Assembly: GCF_016638705.1 (NCBI RefSeq)
Contig: NZ_CP067341.1
Coordinates: 313,501-377,500, forward strand
From: Lysinibacillus agricola
GTDB lineage: Bacteria; Bacillota; Bacilli; Bacillales_A; Planococcaceae
DNA: 64,000 nucleotides
Reading direction: 5' to 3'
Part shown: positions 26,989-36,547 of the stretch, in pieces
Position numbering within the stretch: the first letter of the stretch is position 1
Layout of the letters: every line of letters begins with the position of its first letter
Translations under genes and position numbers: made by a program
The notes under the pieces: model-generated
Databases searched by the model: none
What the model was told of the DNA's origin: nothing
The model's input: the letters and a program-made list of their open reading frames with translations, nothing else

Positions 26989-27702
26989 TTGTTATATTTA
27001 GCTTTATTAATTGGCATCGTTTCAATTGTAATTACGGATAAGCTTACTCAAGCTTTTAAATTATCAAGCATTTGGGGGCTGATTGGTCAAATTTGTGCAT
27101 CACTTGTAATAATAATGGTCGGCAAACTTGAGGTTAGTCATATTAATCTAGGTAATCACTTCGAATTAGGATATTTGACGATTCCATTTACTTTATTATT
27201 TCTTGTAGGTTTTACAAATGTAATGAATATAGAAAAAACGCAAAATCTTTCAATATTGTTGTTGCCATTCGTTTCTTTAGTGTGTTTATCAATAGCAGCT
27301 TTCTTCATAGGCTATTCATTTGTTTTAGTAATGGGAATTTGTTCGAGTTTAACGATTATGTTTATTCTGCTATACGGCTATTTTACTGGTAAAGTATTTG
27401 TAGGAAGAACGCTTACTACGTCAATAGGTTTCATAATAGCCGTGCTTTCAATAGCCCTCATTAAGACATCTATTGTAACAATTTATATTCCGTTATTTAC
27501 TTTAGCACTACCGTTCACTTTATATTATTTTGTTAAAGATAAATTTACGAGTATACAATCAATTACAGTTAGCACTTTAACAGCTATATTATTTGGTGTA
27601 TTAATGTTCATAGTTCCTTTTCATATAATGTGGTATCTCGTTGTTGGGTTAACGATTATTTTGGTTATTACGCAATTTTCACGTAAATATCGCTTTATTT
27701 AG
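26989..27702 (+). CDS. Degenerate MraY/WecA-like membrane protein (pseudoenzyme?)
   Basis: 237 residues, about eight to nine helices. The order of segments parallels polyprenyl-phosphate HexNAc-1-phosphate transferases such as TagO: HFELGYLTIPFTLLFLVGFT, then NVMN where the family has N-x-x-N-L-x-D-G-x-D-G, and GKVFVGRTLTTSIGFIIAVL where TagO-type enzymes have a MGDTGS motif. The catalytic aspartates of both motifs are absent and the N-terminal region with the DD motif is missing. If homologous it cannot be a normal transferase. TTG 26989 has GGGAGGGG upstream. Alternative: an unrelated polytopic protein. Confidence 0.5.
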   Translation: MLYLALLIGIVSIVITDKLTQAFKLSSIWGLIGQICASLVIIMVGKLEVSHINLGNHFELGYLTIPFTLLFLVGFTNVMNIEKTQNLSILLLPFVSLVCLSIAAFFIGYSFVLVMGICSSLTIMFILLYGYFTGKVFVGRTLTTSIGFIIAVLSIALIKTSIVTIYIPLFTLALPFTLYYFVKDKFTSIQSITVSTLTAILFGVLMFIVPFHIMWYLVVGLTIILVITQFSRKYRFI

Positions 27703-27752
27703 AAATTAAAGTTCTTCGGGGGCTTTAGTCCAATAAGAATTAAACAACTTTA

Positions 27753-27798
27753 AAGAGCCTTACTGCACACTAAATTGTAGCAAGGCTCTTATATTTTT
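27753..27798 (+). terminator. Terminator
   Basis: AAGAGCCTT and AAGGCTCTT with an A/T-rich loop, then ATATTTTTAT. The following 28 kb-side gap to 28038 holds no gene that I can see. Confidence 0.75.
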
Positions 27799-28038
27799 AT
27801 AACAAAATTAAACAACTTTATTATCGTTTTACATCACTTTGTTTGTTATAAAAATTTCATAATCATTTTATCTTTCGGAAAGTATTTTTTTTAATATGCA
27901 AAAACATCATTTTTCAGCAGAGTAAGATGTTTTTACTTTAGCCGCAGCTTCTTTTAAAACTTTATTATAATGTTAAACATCTTATAAAGTAGTTATTATA
28001 ATTGGGTAAATTATTTAAAACTTGACTTTTAATAAAAA

Positions 28039-28746
28039 TTAGTCGACCATTCTTTTTTTATAAATAAATCCTGCTACAATCCAAGTAACTACTGACCATA
28101 CGATGATAGTAGCGATTGGAATAATGACATCCATTGTTGTGTATGTGCCTTCTAGAGCATCTGCTAATAGCGTCAACTGAGAACTTGGTAACCACTTTGC
28201 AATTTTTAAAATAGGAAAGGCAGACGATAATGCTAGGGCAGAAGAGCCAAACCCGAAAATAAGGATAACAGGTAGAATGATAAGAGAGCCTTCCATAACT
28301 GTTTTGGCGAATAATCCACATATTGTTCCTATTGCAATATAGAACACAGCCGAAAGTATTAAAGCAATAGCTAAGATGAAAAGATTAGCTGGGCTATAGC
28401 CAACAATGTAAATAGAAAATGCTACAACTGCCATTGTAAGGATAAAGACAAACAAGCTTTTACCAATTAGTATATCGCCAAGTGAAGCAGGGGAAAGCAT
28501 GAGACTTCGAAGTGTGTTTTTCTCTTTCTCCTCTGCAATTAGACAGCATTGTACATAGGCAGTCACAACAGTAAACGCCATATTTATTGTAAGGAGACAG
28601 GTTGCGATAGTAGCATTGCCCGATTTATTAAGAAAAAATGCCATAACAAGTGGCATAAGTATCATAACGGATACCGCATAGTTACGTGAAAATTCCTTGA
28701 AATCCTTCATTAAAATGGCCTGAATACGTGTCATTGACATGTTCAT
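28039..28746 (-). CDS. ABC-2 type transporter permease
   Basis: 235 residues with six membrane helices, ABC-2/NatB-like. The cytoplasmic stretch EEKEKNTLRSLMLSPASLGD after helix 2 is a hallmark of this permease group. It overlaps the ATPase gene upstream by ATGA, so the two are translationally coupled. Together they form a two-component exporter, for example for ions, peptides or antibiotics. Confidence 0.9.
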   Translation of the reverse strand: MNMSMTRIQAILMKDFKEFSRNYAVSVMILMPLVMAFFLNKSGNATIATCLLTINMAFTVVTAYVQCCLIAEEKEKNTLRSLMLSPASLGDILIGKSLFVFILTMAVVAFSIYIVGYSPANLFILAIALILSAVFYIAIGTICGLFAKTVMEGSLIILPVILIFGFGSSALALSSAFPILKIAKWLPSSQLTLLADALEGTYTTMDVIIPIATIIVWSVVTWIVAGFIYKKRMVD

Positions 28747-29591
28747 ACTAAATCACTCCCTGTTATTTGCATAAAAATATTACCTAGTGTTGGTTCGTTC
28801 GTATAAATGCGAGAAACTTCGTTCGATTGCATCCAATGAAACAGTTTTTCAGCATCTTGTTGTCCAGTTTGGATGACTTCACAAGCACCATTTTTTAATT
28901 CTACTGTAATAGATTCATCGCCAAACTCTTTTTTCAAATCCTTTGGCGCACCAATTGCTCGAATTTTACCTTTATGTAAGAAGGCGACACGATCACAAAG
29001 TATTTCGGCTTCACTCATATCATGTGTTGTTAAAAATATTGTCGTACCCATCTCATTTAATTTACGCAAGCCATTATAAATATGTTGTGTATTAACAGGA
29101 TCGAGTGCAGAAGTTGGTTCATCTAAAAATAATAGTTCCGGTTTATGCATGATGGCACGTGCTAGCGTAACACGTTGCATCATTCCTTTAGAAAGCTGAC
29201 TAATTTTCTTTTTACGATCAGCGTATAAGTTAACAAAATCCAACGCCTCTTTTACTGCTGATTTAGGTAATTGATATAAGTTACTAAAGAGTAATAAATT
29301 CTCCTCAATTGAAAGTCGTGTATATAGTCCGCTATTATCTGTTAAAATACCGAAGCGTTTACGATTGTTGCTTTGTTTCATCTCATTTGCTGGGCGGCCA
29401 AACAATAAAACATCGCCAGCAGTTTCTTCAGTTTGTGCCGTTAATATTTTAATAGTAGTAGTTTTTCCTGAGCCGCTAGGTCCAAGAAAGCCGAATATTT
29501 CTCCTTTTTGAATGGTAAAGGAAACATCCTGTAATGCTGCTTCCTTATTAAATGTTTTTTTCAAATGCTGAACATTGATTACTGCGTTCAT
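28743..29591 (-). CDS. ABC transporter ATP-binding protein
   Basis: 282 residues from ATG 29591, which follows AGGAGG. Walker A GPSGSGKTTT (about 38), signature LSKGMMQR (about 131), Walker B LLFLDEPTS (about 153) and switch histidine TTHDMSE are all present. It energises the overlapping ABC-2 permease. A longer open frame to 29687 lacks a ribosome site. The gene for a pseudo-ABC/LytTR regulator lies 148 bp upstream in the same direction. Confidence 0.9.
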   Translation of the reverse strand: MNAVINVQHLKKTFNKEAALQDVSFTIQKGEIFGFLGPSGSGKTTTIKILTAQTEETAGDVLLFGRPANEMKQSNNRKRFGILTDNSGLYTRLSIEENLLLFSNLYQLPKSAVKEALDFVNLYADRKKKISQLSKGMMQRVTLARAIMHKPELLFLDEPTSALDPVNTQHIYNGLRKLNEMGTTIFLTTHDMSEAEILCDRVAFLHKGKIRAIGAPKDLKKEFGDESITVELKNGACEVIQTGQQDAEKLFHWMQSNEVSRIYTNEPTLGNIFMQITGSDLV

Positions 29592-29739
29592 TTGAAAAAC
29601 CTCCTGTGTTGTTGTTGATGTCTCAACTATAAGGGACAATAGAGAGTTCAACATTAAATTACAGGTGAAAGGCAGTAAAATGACCATTAGTGGAGAAATA
29701 TTTCAGCTGACAGGAGTCGTTTATTTCCTGGGAAATCTA

Positions 29740-30696
29740 CTAAATTCCGAGTATTTCTTTTAAATCTGCGAGCTTGTTTTTCGACAAAGGTACTATTGCT
29801 TTTTCATTGCTATTTAAGGCTAGGCTGTAGCTATTGCGAGTCCACGTAATGATTTCCCGTACCTTTTGTAAGTTAACGATATAAGAGCGATGACTTCTAA
29901 AGAAGCCGAACGGTGTCAATTTTTGTTCCAGCTCATTTAATGATAATGTACATGGGTAGGCTTCACCCGCAACATACAGTGAAACAACACCCTCAACACT
30001 TTCGATATAATCGATTTCAGGGGGATTAAATAAAATGATCTTATCATTTTTCTTTGTAGGGATTTTATCAAGTCGAATCGGTGCATTTTCAAGAGGGGGA
30101 GAAACTGGTTCGGTTTCATCCTCTTTCATATCTAATGCGTGTAAGCCCATTGTATCTAGTCTATGTATTTCTGTACTCGAAATAATTAAATCCTCAAGAT
30201 TATTAGACAGTAAAATGACTGTTTTATTCTGTTTTTGTAAGGCATCCAATAACTGAATGACTTTTTGCTTGGAAAACTCATCTAGATTTTGGAATGGTTC
30301 TTCTAAAACTTGTATCTGTGCTTGATGGAGATATGTATGAATTAATTTTAATCGTTGCTTTTCCCCATTGGAAAGCTTGCTGATTTTAATACTCTTTTGT
30401 TCCGTTAAAGCGAATAATTTCAATAATTCCTCCATCTTTTCAGAAGAAGTATGGAAAAGCTTTAAGCAAAATTGGATATATTCTCGAACCGTCAATCGCT
30501 CATACAAGGCACTTTCACGAAGGTGTGTATATGTATTGCTTTGCTTTGTAAACCATTGTATTAATGTATGGATTTTAGACACATCTGTGTAGATGCCGAT
30601 AATACTGCCTGGCTGCAACGATAGGTGAAAGTTTGGATAAATGACATTTCCTCCTTCTATGTAAGGATCAATAATCATGTTTTCATTTTGGTTCAT
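29740..30696 (-). CDS. LytTR regulator fused to ABC-ATPase-like domain
   Basis: 318 residues. The first about 180 resemble an ABC ATPase: LSLQPGSIIGIYTD where Walker A would lie (no GKT/S), ISKLSNGEKQRLKLIHTYLH (signature) and QIQVLEEPFQNLDE (Walker B-like). The C-terminal about 100 residues are a LytTR DNA-binding domain (DYIESVEGVVSLYVAGEAYP, FFRSHRSYIVNLQKVREI). Lacking Walker A it should not hydrolyse ATP normally and may act as a dummy subunit that reports transporter state. ATG 30696 follows AAGGAGG and overlaps the upstream hydrolase gene by 14 bp. It probably regulates the ABC exporter downstream. Confidence 0.8.
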   Translation of the reverse strand: MNQNENMIIDPYIEGGNVIYPNFHLSLQPGSIIGIYTDVSKIHTLIQWFTKQSNTYTHLRESALYERLTVREYIQFCLKLFHTSSEKMEELLKLFALTEQKSIKISKLSNGEKQRLKLIHTYLHQAQIQVLEEPFQNLDEFSKQKVIQLLDALQKQNKTVILLSNNLEDLIISSTEIHRLDTMGLHALDMKEDETEPVSPPLENAPIRLDKIPTKKNDKIILFNPPEIDYIESVEGVVSLYVAGEAYPCTLSLNELEQKLTPFGFFRSHRSYIVNLQKVREIITWTRNSYSLALNSNEKAIVPLSKNKLADLKEILGI

Positions 30697-31288
30697 TACT
30701 TTGTCCTCCTTGACTGCGTTCAGTTTGCAAAAAGTGTAAAATTTCAGCGTGTGCGTGTACATAACTTTCACGACTATAGTGCAAATTATGGTAGTCCATA
30801 AAACCATGCTGACCTGTATATTGTCTCGTATGAACAGTCGGTAATATATCGAGTTTTTTCTTTAATTCATGGACATTAAAGCTTTTCTCATGACTTGGTA
30901 AAATAACAAGCGTCGGACAAGAGGGGATTACATCCAGATATTGGCGAATACGTGAACCATAAACGCAAACGATTCCCTGTAATGGGAGTGTTGATAGTCT
31001 CCAAGCTAATGTTGCCCCTACACTAAAGCCAATTAATAGCACTTCATCATAATGTGTCCTAGCTTCTAATAGTTTTTTGGTTAGTTTTTCGAGTGGAGCA
31101 TCAAAGCCAACTTCGTTTATGAAATACTCATAGGCTTCTCGTTCTTGTTCATATGGAAACATTTTATTCTCTAAATATAAAGAAATGCACTCAACTGTAG
31201 TGCTGGCGTTACTGTATGCTTCAGCTTGCTTTTTTATAAAATCGTTCACTCCATAAATTTCATGTAAAATAAATATTTTTCTTTTCAT
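30683..31288 (-). CDS. Dienelactone-hydrolase-type alpha/beta hydrolase
   Basis: 201 residues. The N-terminal IFILHEIYGVND, nucleophile region LLIGFSVGATLAWRLS (serine in GFSVG, where classical dienelactone hydrolases have cysteine) and the C-terminal histidine YTGQHGFMDY fit the family. It overlaps the LytTR regulator gene downstream by 14 bp and so belongs to the exporter operon. Role there unknown; detoxification of the exported compound is one option. Confidence 0.8.
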   Translation of the reverse strand: MKRKIFILHEIYGVNDFIKKQAEAYSNASTTVECISLYLENKMFPYEQEREAYEYFINEVGFDAPLEKLTKKLLEARTHYDEVLLIGFSVGATLAWRLSTLPLQGIVCVYGSRIRQYLDVIPSCPTLVILPSHEKSFNVHELKKKLDILPTVHTRQYTGQHGFMDYHNLHYSRESYVHAHAEILHFLQTERSQGGQSNEPK

Positions 31289-31470
31289 GTCGACCTCATC
31301 TTTGCTTTTTCAATAGTGTACCAAAAAGTAATCATATCGTATATTTAGGGGATTTTTAGGTTCTTTTTTTATTATTTTTAAAAATAATACTTTTGGAATT
31401 ATTGTTTTTTTGTCACAAATTTTGAAAAAGAAACAGATGCACTGATTAAAAAGAGGGTTGTACTAAAAAA

Positions 31471-31526
31471 AAAAAATCTGCTCAAAATTATGTGGCTAGG
31501 ACCACAAAAAAGAGAACAGATTTTTT
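31471..31526 (-). terminator. Terminator of chemoreceptor gene
   Basis: On the minus strand AAAAAATCTGTTCTC pairs with GAGCAGATTTTTT and runs into a long T tract. Confidence 0.8.
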
Positions 31527-31536
31527 AAAGAATAGT

Positions 31537-32361
31537 TTATTTAATTACGTTGGACATAAAATCCTTCATTTCCACACTAAGCGTACTAAGTTCATCGATA
31601 ATTTCACTAAAGTCATGAACAAGTTGTGCCTGTTCATTTGTGGCACTATTTACTTGAGTCATGTTTTGTTTTAAATTTTCGAGATTATGATTGATGCTTC
31701 GAAGCGAAGATTCAATATTATCAGTAGCAGTAGTTGTTTCAGTAGAAAGCTTGCGAACTTCTTGTGCTACTATATTAAACCCAGCACCGTGCTGACCTGC
31801 TCGTGCTGCCTCAATCGATGCATTTAATCCAAGTAAATTTGTTTGACGAGAAATACTTTTAATTAAATCGGTAACACCATTTGTTTTTTCAGCATCCTCT
31901 AAAGCGAATTGTGCCTGTTTGTTTATTTCCTCACTAGTTGCAGCTAATTCTTCCGAATGGGAGGCGATTGTATGTACTTTATCCTGTAAGTTTTGAATAA
32001 TGTCATTCATAGTAATGATATATTTCTCCATTTGGAGAGAATGATCAATAGGTAGTCCAAAAGCTAGTGCACCAACGACAATTCCTTTTTCACGAATAGG
32101 AAAAGAATAGGCATTAAAATCCACTCCATATACTTCCTTCGGTACAGATAAATCATTACTTTGTCCCTTAAGCGGGAGATGTAAATTTGCATCGTCAGGG
32201 TGAATTTTTTGTCCAGTTTTATAACCAGCATCTAACCGTTTCCCAGGTAAATAAACAACGATGCTCTCACTTTCTTTATCCACTAATGCCATCATGGCCT
32301 CGCCTTTCATAGCTAAATGAATATAAGGCATGGCCATTGATAATGCTTCAATAATATTCAT
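31537..32361 (-). CDS. Soluble chemoreceptor-like protein (YfmS-like)
   Basis: 274 residues without membrane helices. The N-terminal half is a sensor-like domain ([40 protein letters not shown]). The C-terminal half is a short methyl-accepting coiled coil with the CheA/CheW hairpin tip [20 protein letters not shown]. Bacillus YfmS has this size and layout and modulates motor behaviour. It is a single gene with its own terminator. Confidence 0.85.
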   Translation of the reverse strand: MNIIEALSMAMPYIHLAMKGEAMMALVDKESESIVVYLPGKRLDAGYKTGQKIHPDDANLHLPLKGQSNDLSVPKEVYGVDFNAYSFPIREKGIVVGALAFGLPIDHSLQMEKYIITMNDIIQNLQDKVHTIASHSEELAATSEEINKQAQFALEDAEKTNGVTDLIKSISRQTNLLGLNASIEAARAGQHGAGFNIVAQEVRKLSTETTTATDNIESSLRSINHNLENLKQNMTQVNSATNEQAQLVHDFSEIIDELSTLSVEMKDFMSNVIK

Positions 32362-32644
32362 AGTACCCCCTTAATAGTAAGGCTCTGTTAGATTAACATT
32401 AACCTTCTGATAAAATCGTAATTTTTCGAAAGAAACACTTCTTTAATTGTATGAAAAAAGGAGGGAAATAAAAAGACTTACTTAAGACTATTTTCCTTTC
32501 AAAATTTACGAAAGAAGTTTCTATACTGCTTAGTTATAGAAGAAAATTAGGATTCTGAATGAATGGATTTAGATTTTTTACTATACATGGACAAAATAAC
32601 ACAAAAAAATAAACGGATAATTACATGTACTCAAAAAAAATGTT

Positions 32645-32690
32645 TTGCTATCATTTTATTTGATAATGATTATCATTATCGTATAATGGG
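32645..32690 (+). promoter_or_regulatory. Fur-box promoter of the ferredoxin reductase gene
   Basis: TGATAATGATTATCATTATC (32661-32680) is an almost perfect match to the Fur consensus. It overlaps a promoter with -35 TTGATA (32660-32665) and -10 TATAAT (32682-32687), 16 bp apart. Iron-replete Fur should therefore block transcription of the downstream reductase and AraC-type genes. Confidence 0.85.
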
Positions 32691-32782
32691 GTTAAAGAAG
32701 ATAATAGTGATGCTTGATGATTTTAGTTCAGCGCAATTCTATTGTGGAAGTGGTTAGTAACAAAATGAAAGGTGTGTAAGCA

Positions 32783-33832
32783 TTGGTAGAAAAAGAACTA
32801 TTTGATGTAACAATAATCGGTGGGGGACCAGCAGGTTTATATTCCAGTTTTTATAGTGGCTTACGTGAGATGAAAACAAAACTTATTGAATCACAGCCAC
32901 AGCTTGGCGGAAAAATCCATGTCTATCCAGAAAAAATGATTTGGGATATTGGTGGTTTAACACCAATTACAGGAGGACAGTTAATTGACCAGTTAATTGA
33001 ACAAGCCTTGACCTTCAATCCTTCTATTTACACAGATGAAAAGGTTACTTCTATTGCCAAAAATGAGGAAGGACATTTCGTTATTACAGCTGAATCCGGA
33101 AATATTCATTATTCAAAAACTGTGATTGTTGCTATCGGTGGTGGCATCTTAAATCCGCAAAAAATTGAGATTGAGGGTGCAGAGCGCTTTGAAGTGTCCA
33201 ATTTAAATTATACGATTAAATCATATGAGAAATTTAAGGATAAAGCGGTCATTATTTCTGGAGGCGGGAATACAGCAGTAGACTGGGCGTTAGAATTAAC
33301 GGAAATTGCATCAAAAGTATATTTAACTTATCGAAAAGAAGCGTTATCTGCGCACGAGGCTCAAATAACAGAACTATTAAATAGCACGATTGAATGTCAC
33401 TTTAATTCTGAAATTACTAAGCTTATTGCAGACGATCAAGAAGGAATGATTAAAGCTGTTGCTTTAATGAATCATGAAACAGGAAACACAATAGAAATTC
33501 CTGTAGATGAGGTTGTCATTAGTCATGGCTATTTACGAGATAAAGAACTGTTGGATAATAGCCCGCTAGCAATTGAACGGATAAGAGATTATTTTATTGC
33601 TGGAACAGTTCATAGTGCATCTTCAATACCTGGACTTTATGCAGCCGGAGATATTTTGCATCATGAAGGTAAAATTCATCTAATAGCAGCCACTTTCCAC
33701 GATGCCCTTCATGCGGTTAATAGTGCGAAGAAGTATATTCAACCAGACGCATCAGACGGTGGTATTGTGTCTTCACATAATGATATTTTCAAACAGCGTA
33801 ATCGTAAGCTTTTAAAGGGAATTTTACAGTGA
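32783..33832 (+). CDS. Ferredoxin/flavodoxin-NADP+ reductase, YcgT/YumC-like
   Basis: 349 residues with the thioredoxin-reductase-like fold. FAD motif IIGGGPAGLYSSFYSGLREM (residues 10-29), NADPH motif IISGGGNTAVDWALELTE (about 155) and C-terminal GLYAAGDILHHEGKIHLIAA are present. The CxxC of true thioredoxin reductases is absent, which fits the FNR group. The Fur box suggests it supplies electrons for iron release from siderophores or haem. TTG 32783 follows AAAGGTG. The AraC-type gene 23 bp downstream is probably cotranscribed. Confidence 0.9.
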   Translation: MVEKELFDVTIIGGGPAGLYSSFYSGLREMKTKLIESQPQLGGKIHVYPEKMIWDIGGLTPITGGQLIDQLIEQALTFNPSIYTDEKVTSIAKNEEGHFVITAESGNIHYSKTVIVAIGGGILNPQKIEIEGAERFEVSNLNYTIKSYEKFKDKAVIISGGGNTAVDWALELTEIASKVYLTYRKEALSAHEAQITELLNSTIECHFNSEITKLIADDQEGMIKAVALMNHETGNTIEIPVDEVVISHGYLRDKELLDNSPLAIERIRDYFIAGTVHSASSIPGLYAAGDILHHEGKIHLIAATFHDALHAVNSAKKYIQPDASDGGIVSSHNDIFKQRNRKLLKGILQ

Positions 33833-33855
33833 AAGCGAATGGATAAAACTTAGCA

Positions 33856-34689
33856 TTGAAAAAGGGTATAACAACAATGGATATGCAAGATGTAATTGAT
33901 TTATATACAATGGCGCCATTAACATTTGTTGATGTGATTACAGAGAAAATTACTTCTGAAACTCTATTAACTAGCTATAACACGATGCGAGACGCAGGTG
34001 GTCTAATATTTCCGGTAACAGGTACAGCGAAAATCCTTATTGACGGAACATATTACGTATTAGATAAAGGAAAAATTATTCATGTTGGTCCTAATTTAAA
34101 TATACAGCGTATTGTTGCGAATAACACAAAATTTAACTACGCAGTTATTCATTTTAAGTTGCCAGATGAATCAATAGCTGAATACCCTCTATACAATAGT
34201 CATTTTGCTATTGAAGTAGAGGATAATATGAAGTTGATGAATATGTTACAGCAGTTGATACAAAATTACCTTATCCGAAGTAACTTATCATTTCTTCAAT
34301 CGAAAGCGTTATTTTTGAATATTTTAGAGGAAATTATTTTATTAGTTAAAATGATGGATTACCAATATAAAAAGAAAAATATATCGGTAATCATGGAGTA
34401 TATGCAAGAGAACTTTGCAAAAAACATTACGGTATTAGATATTGCTAGTCAATTCAATATAGAGCGCAGAAAGTTAACCTATATATTTGAAAAAAGAATT
34501 GGAGTAAGTCCTACTGCATATTTAACCGATTTGCGTATTCAAAAATCCAAGCTTTTATTAAGAACCTCGGGTTTAAGCATTAAAGAAATCGCCGAAAGAG
34601 TAGGGTATATGGATTATTTTTACTTTAGCCGTGTTTTCAAAAAAGAGACAGGCTTATCACCTACTCATTTTCGCAAACATATGAATTAA
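33856..34689 (+). CDS. AraC-family transcriptional regulator
   Basis: 277 residues. An N-terminal cupin-like sensor (GGLIFPVTGTAKILIDGTYY) is followed by a C-terminal double helix-turn-helix (ITVLDIASQFNIERRKLTYI, and SIKEIAERVGYMDYFYFSRV with FKKETGLSPTHFRKH). The Fur-controlled position resembles Btr-type activators that sense siderophores; this is an inference from context. It starts with TTG at 33856. Confidence 0.85.
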   Translation: MKKGITTMDMQDVIDLYTMAPLTFVDVITEKITSETLLTSYNTMRDAGGLIFPVTGTAKILIDGTYYVLDKGKIIHVGPNLNIQRIVANNTKFNYAVIHFKLPDESIAEYPLYNSHFAIEVEDNMKLMNMLQQLIQNYLIRSNLSFLQSKALFLNILEEIILLVKMMDYQYKKKNISVIMEYMQENFAKNITVLDIASQFNIERRKLTYIFEKRIGVSPTAYLTDLRIQKSKLLLRTSGLSIKEIAERVGYMDYFYFSRVFKKETGLSPTHFRKHMN

Positions 34690-34693
34690 GCAG

Positions 34694-34726
34694 CACCTGA
34701 TGGAAAAAATTCATCAGGTGTTTTTA
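34694..34726 (+). terminator. Terminator after araC-type gene
   Basis: CACCTGATG and CATCAGGTG stem followed by TTTTT. Confidence 0.85.
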
Positions 34727-34837
34727 GTGTTGAAAAACAAAATGGCTTAGGAAATCTTTGTGAATGTTGAGGTGCTCTAAATGATCAATGATAGCGTGTT
34801 AAGGTGTCATTTTAAAATGTATGTCATGTGAAGTGGT

Positions 34838-34911
34838 TGATTGGAGCGAAGTGAAGCGGCTCATCGGACGCCCTCAGGAAAGCGCCCAGTCAGAACGGAA
34901 ATCAACCACTC
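34838..34911. repeat. Bacillaceae-type intergenic repeat, copy 1
   Basis: Begins TTGATTGGAGCGAAGTGAAG and ends AGAACGGAAATCAACC, with AGGAAAGCGCCCAGTC inside. The ends are complementary (TTGATT../..AATCAA), so the unit can fold. Shorter or decayed relatives occur at 41217-41280 and 52793-52880. It belongs to a dispersed family of GC-richer palindromic repeats that I associate with Bacillaceae intergenic regions. Confidence 0.6.
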
Positions 34912-35021
34912 GCTTTGCCGGAGCAAACTTTAATTATTTAATTTTTCTTTCGCAAAACCTTAACATAGCTTTCTCTTTTTTGGACAACCTAAACTAGAAA
35001 TAATAGCATGAGGTGATGATC

Positions 35022-36530
35022 ATGAAAATAGAAAGGTCGTCCGAATGGGAAGAAGGCTTTATAAATAAACTTAATCATCTTGATAAGTGGGATAGTTGGA
35101 CATTGTACAAGATGAATTATGACATTGTGAAAATGAAATTAATTACTGATTTCACAGGTTTACAGGCGACAAAGTATTTACCAAATTTAAAGCCACTTAG
35201 ACACCAGTTGGATGCAGCAGAAACAGTGATTGAACGTATGAATGGAAAAGCGATTCTGGCTGATGAGGTGGGACTTGGTAAAACAATTGAAGCGGGTTTA
35301 ATTTTAAAGGAGTATCTTATCCGAGGACTTGTCAAAAGAGCATTAATATTAGCTCCAGCATCTCTTATTAATCAGTGGATTGAGGAATTAAATTTAAAAT
35401 TCCATATTCCAGCAATAGCTTATAAAAAAAACGTTCCGATAGAGCGCTACGATGTCCTTATTATGAGTATGGATACTGCCAAAAAGAGTCCGCACAAAGA
35501 GCGTATTTATGAGCAGGATTACGACATGATTATTATCGATGAGGCTCATAAACTAAAAAATCATAAGACTCAAATTTATGAATTCGTACAAGGTTTAAAG
35601 AAAAAGTTTTGCTTATTATTAACGGCAACACCGATTCAAAACGATGTCTTTGAATTATTTTATCTTATTTCTTTACTTAAGCCTGGTCATCTTGGCAATT
35701 ATGATACATTTCAATCTGCATTTTCAGCAAGTAAGCATGATTTAGAGCATGATGATTATTTAAAGGAATTAGTTAATCAGGTGATGGTGAGGAATAGGAG
35801 AGAGGACACAGGCATTGAATGGACAAATCGCCGCGTTCAAATTGTTCCTATCCAATTCACGGAGGAAGAAGAAGAAGTTTATGCTTTGCTCGGATCGCTT
35901 CAAAATACAGGCTCTTTTGCATTAATTACATTGCAGAAGGAAATGTGTAGTAGCAAAGAGGCAACAGCTTTAACATTATCTAAAATGCTTGAAGACAATC
36001 CACAATCGCAAGAAATTGAAGAAATACTAGCAAAATTAATGTCTTTAGAAGTGAACTCAAAGGCAGAAAAGACACTTGAAATAATTGAACAGGCAAAGGA
36101 TAAAGTAATTATTTTTACAGAGTATAGAGCTACTCAAATTTATTTGCAATGGTATTTACATTCTAATGGTATAACGAGCGTTCTTTTTAACGGTAAATTT
36201 AATAAAAATAAACGTGATTATATGAAGCATTTATTTAAGGAAAAGGCACAGGTTCTAATCGCAACAGAGGCAGGTGGTGAGGGAATTAACCTTCAATTCT
36301 GTCATCATGTCATTAACTACGATTTGCCTTGGAACCCTATGAAGCTGGAGCAACGAATTGGTCGTGTACACCGTTTAGGACAAGAGCATGATGTTCATAT
36401 TTATAATCTGGCTATTGCAAATACTATTGAAGAAAACATATTGGCATTACTTCATACGAAAATTGATGTTTTCGAAAAGGTAGTAGGCGACTTAGATGCG
36501 ATTCTAACTAACTTCAAAGAATCTGTATAG
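35022..36530 (+). CDS. yqhH: SNF2-family DEAD/DEAH helicase, YqhH-like
   Basis: 502 residues. Motif I ADEVGLGKTIEAG (about 85), DEAH in MIIIDEAHKLKN (about 175), LLTATPIQND (about 204) and C-terminal helicase motifs (VIIFTEYRATQIYL, TEAGGEGINLQFCHHVINYD, QRIGRVHRLGQ) are all intact. It is slightly shorter than Bacillus YqhH. It precedes a YqhG homologue by 17 bp, as in Bacillus. The enzyme is expected to remodel protein-nucleic acid complexes; its cellular task is not known. ATG 35022 is preferred (GAGGTGATG upstream). Confidence 0.9.
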   Translation: MKIERSSEWEEGFINKLNHLDKWDSWTLYKMNYDIVKMKLITDFTGLQATKYLPNLKPLRHQLDAAETVIERMNGKAILADEVGLGKTIEAGLILKEYLIRGLVKRALILAPASLINQWIEELNLKFHIPAIAYKKNVPIERYDVLIMSMDTAKKSPHKERIYEQDYDMIIIDEAHKLKNHKTQIYEFVQGLKKKFCLLLTATPIQNDVFELFYLISLLKPGHLGNYDTFQSAFSASKHDLEHDDYLKELVNQVMVRNRREDTGIEWTNRRVQIVPIQFTEEEEEVYALLGSLQNTGSFALITLQKEMCSSKEATALTLSKMLEDNPQSQEIEEILAKLMSLEVNSKAEKTLEIIEQAKDKVIIFTEYRATQIYLQWYLHSNGITSVLFNGKFNKNKRDYMKHLFKEKAQVLIATEAGGEGINLQFCHHVINYDLPWNPMKLEQRIGRVHRLGQEHDVHIYNLAIANTIEENILALLHTKIDVFEKVVGDLDAILTNFKESV

Positions 36531-36547
36531 TGTAGGGGAGAAGAACC

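Noticed and set aside
29592..29687. Longer N-terminus for the ABC ATPase
   Set aside because: No ribosome site; AGGAGG directly precedes the inner ATG 29591 and the ABC fold starts there.
32563..32757. 64-codon frame before the ferredoxin reductase
   Set aside because: It covers the Fur box and promoter, has no ribosome site and unlikely composition.
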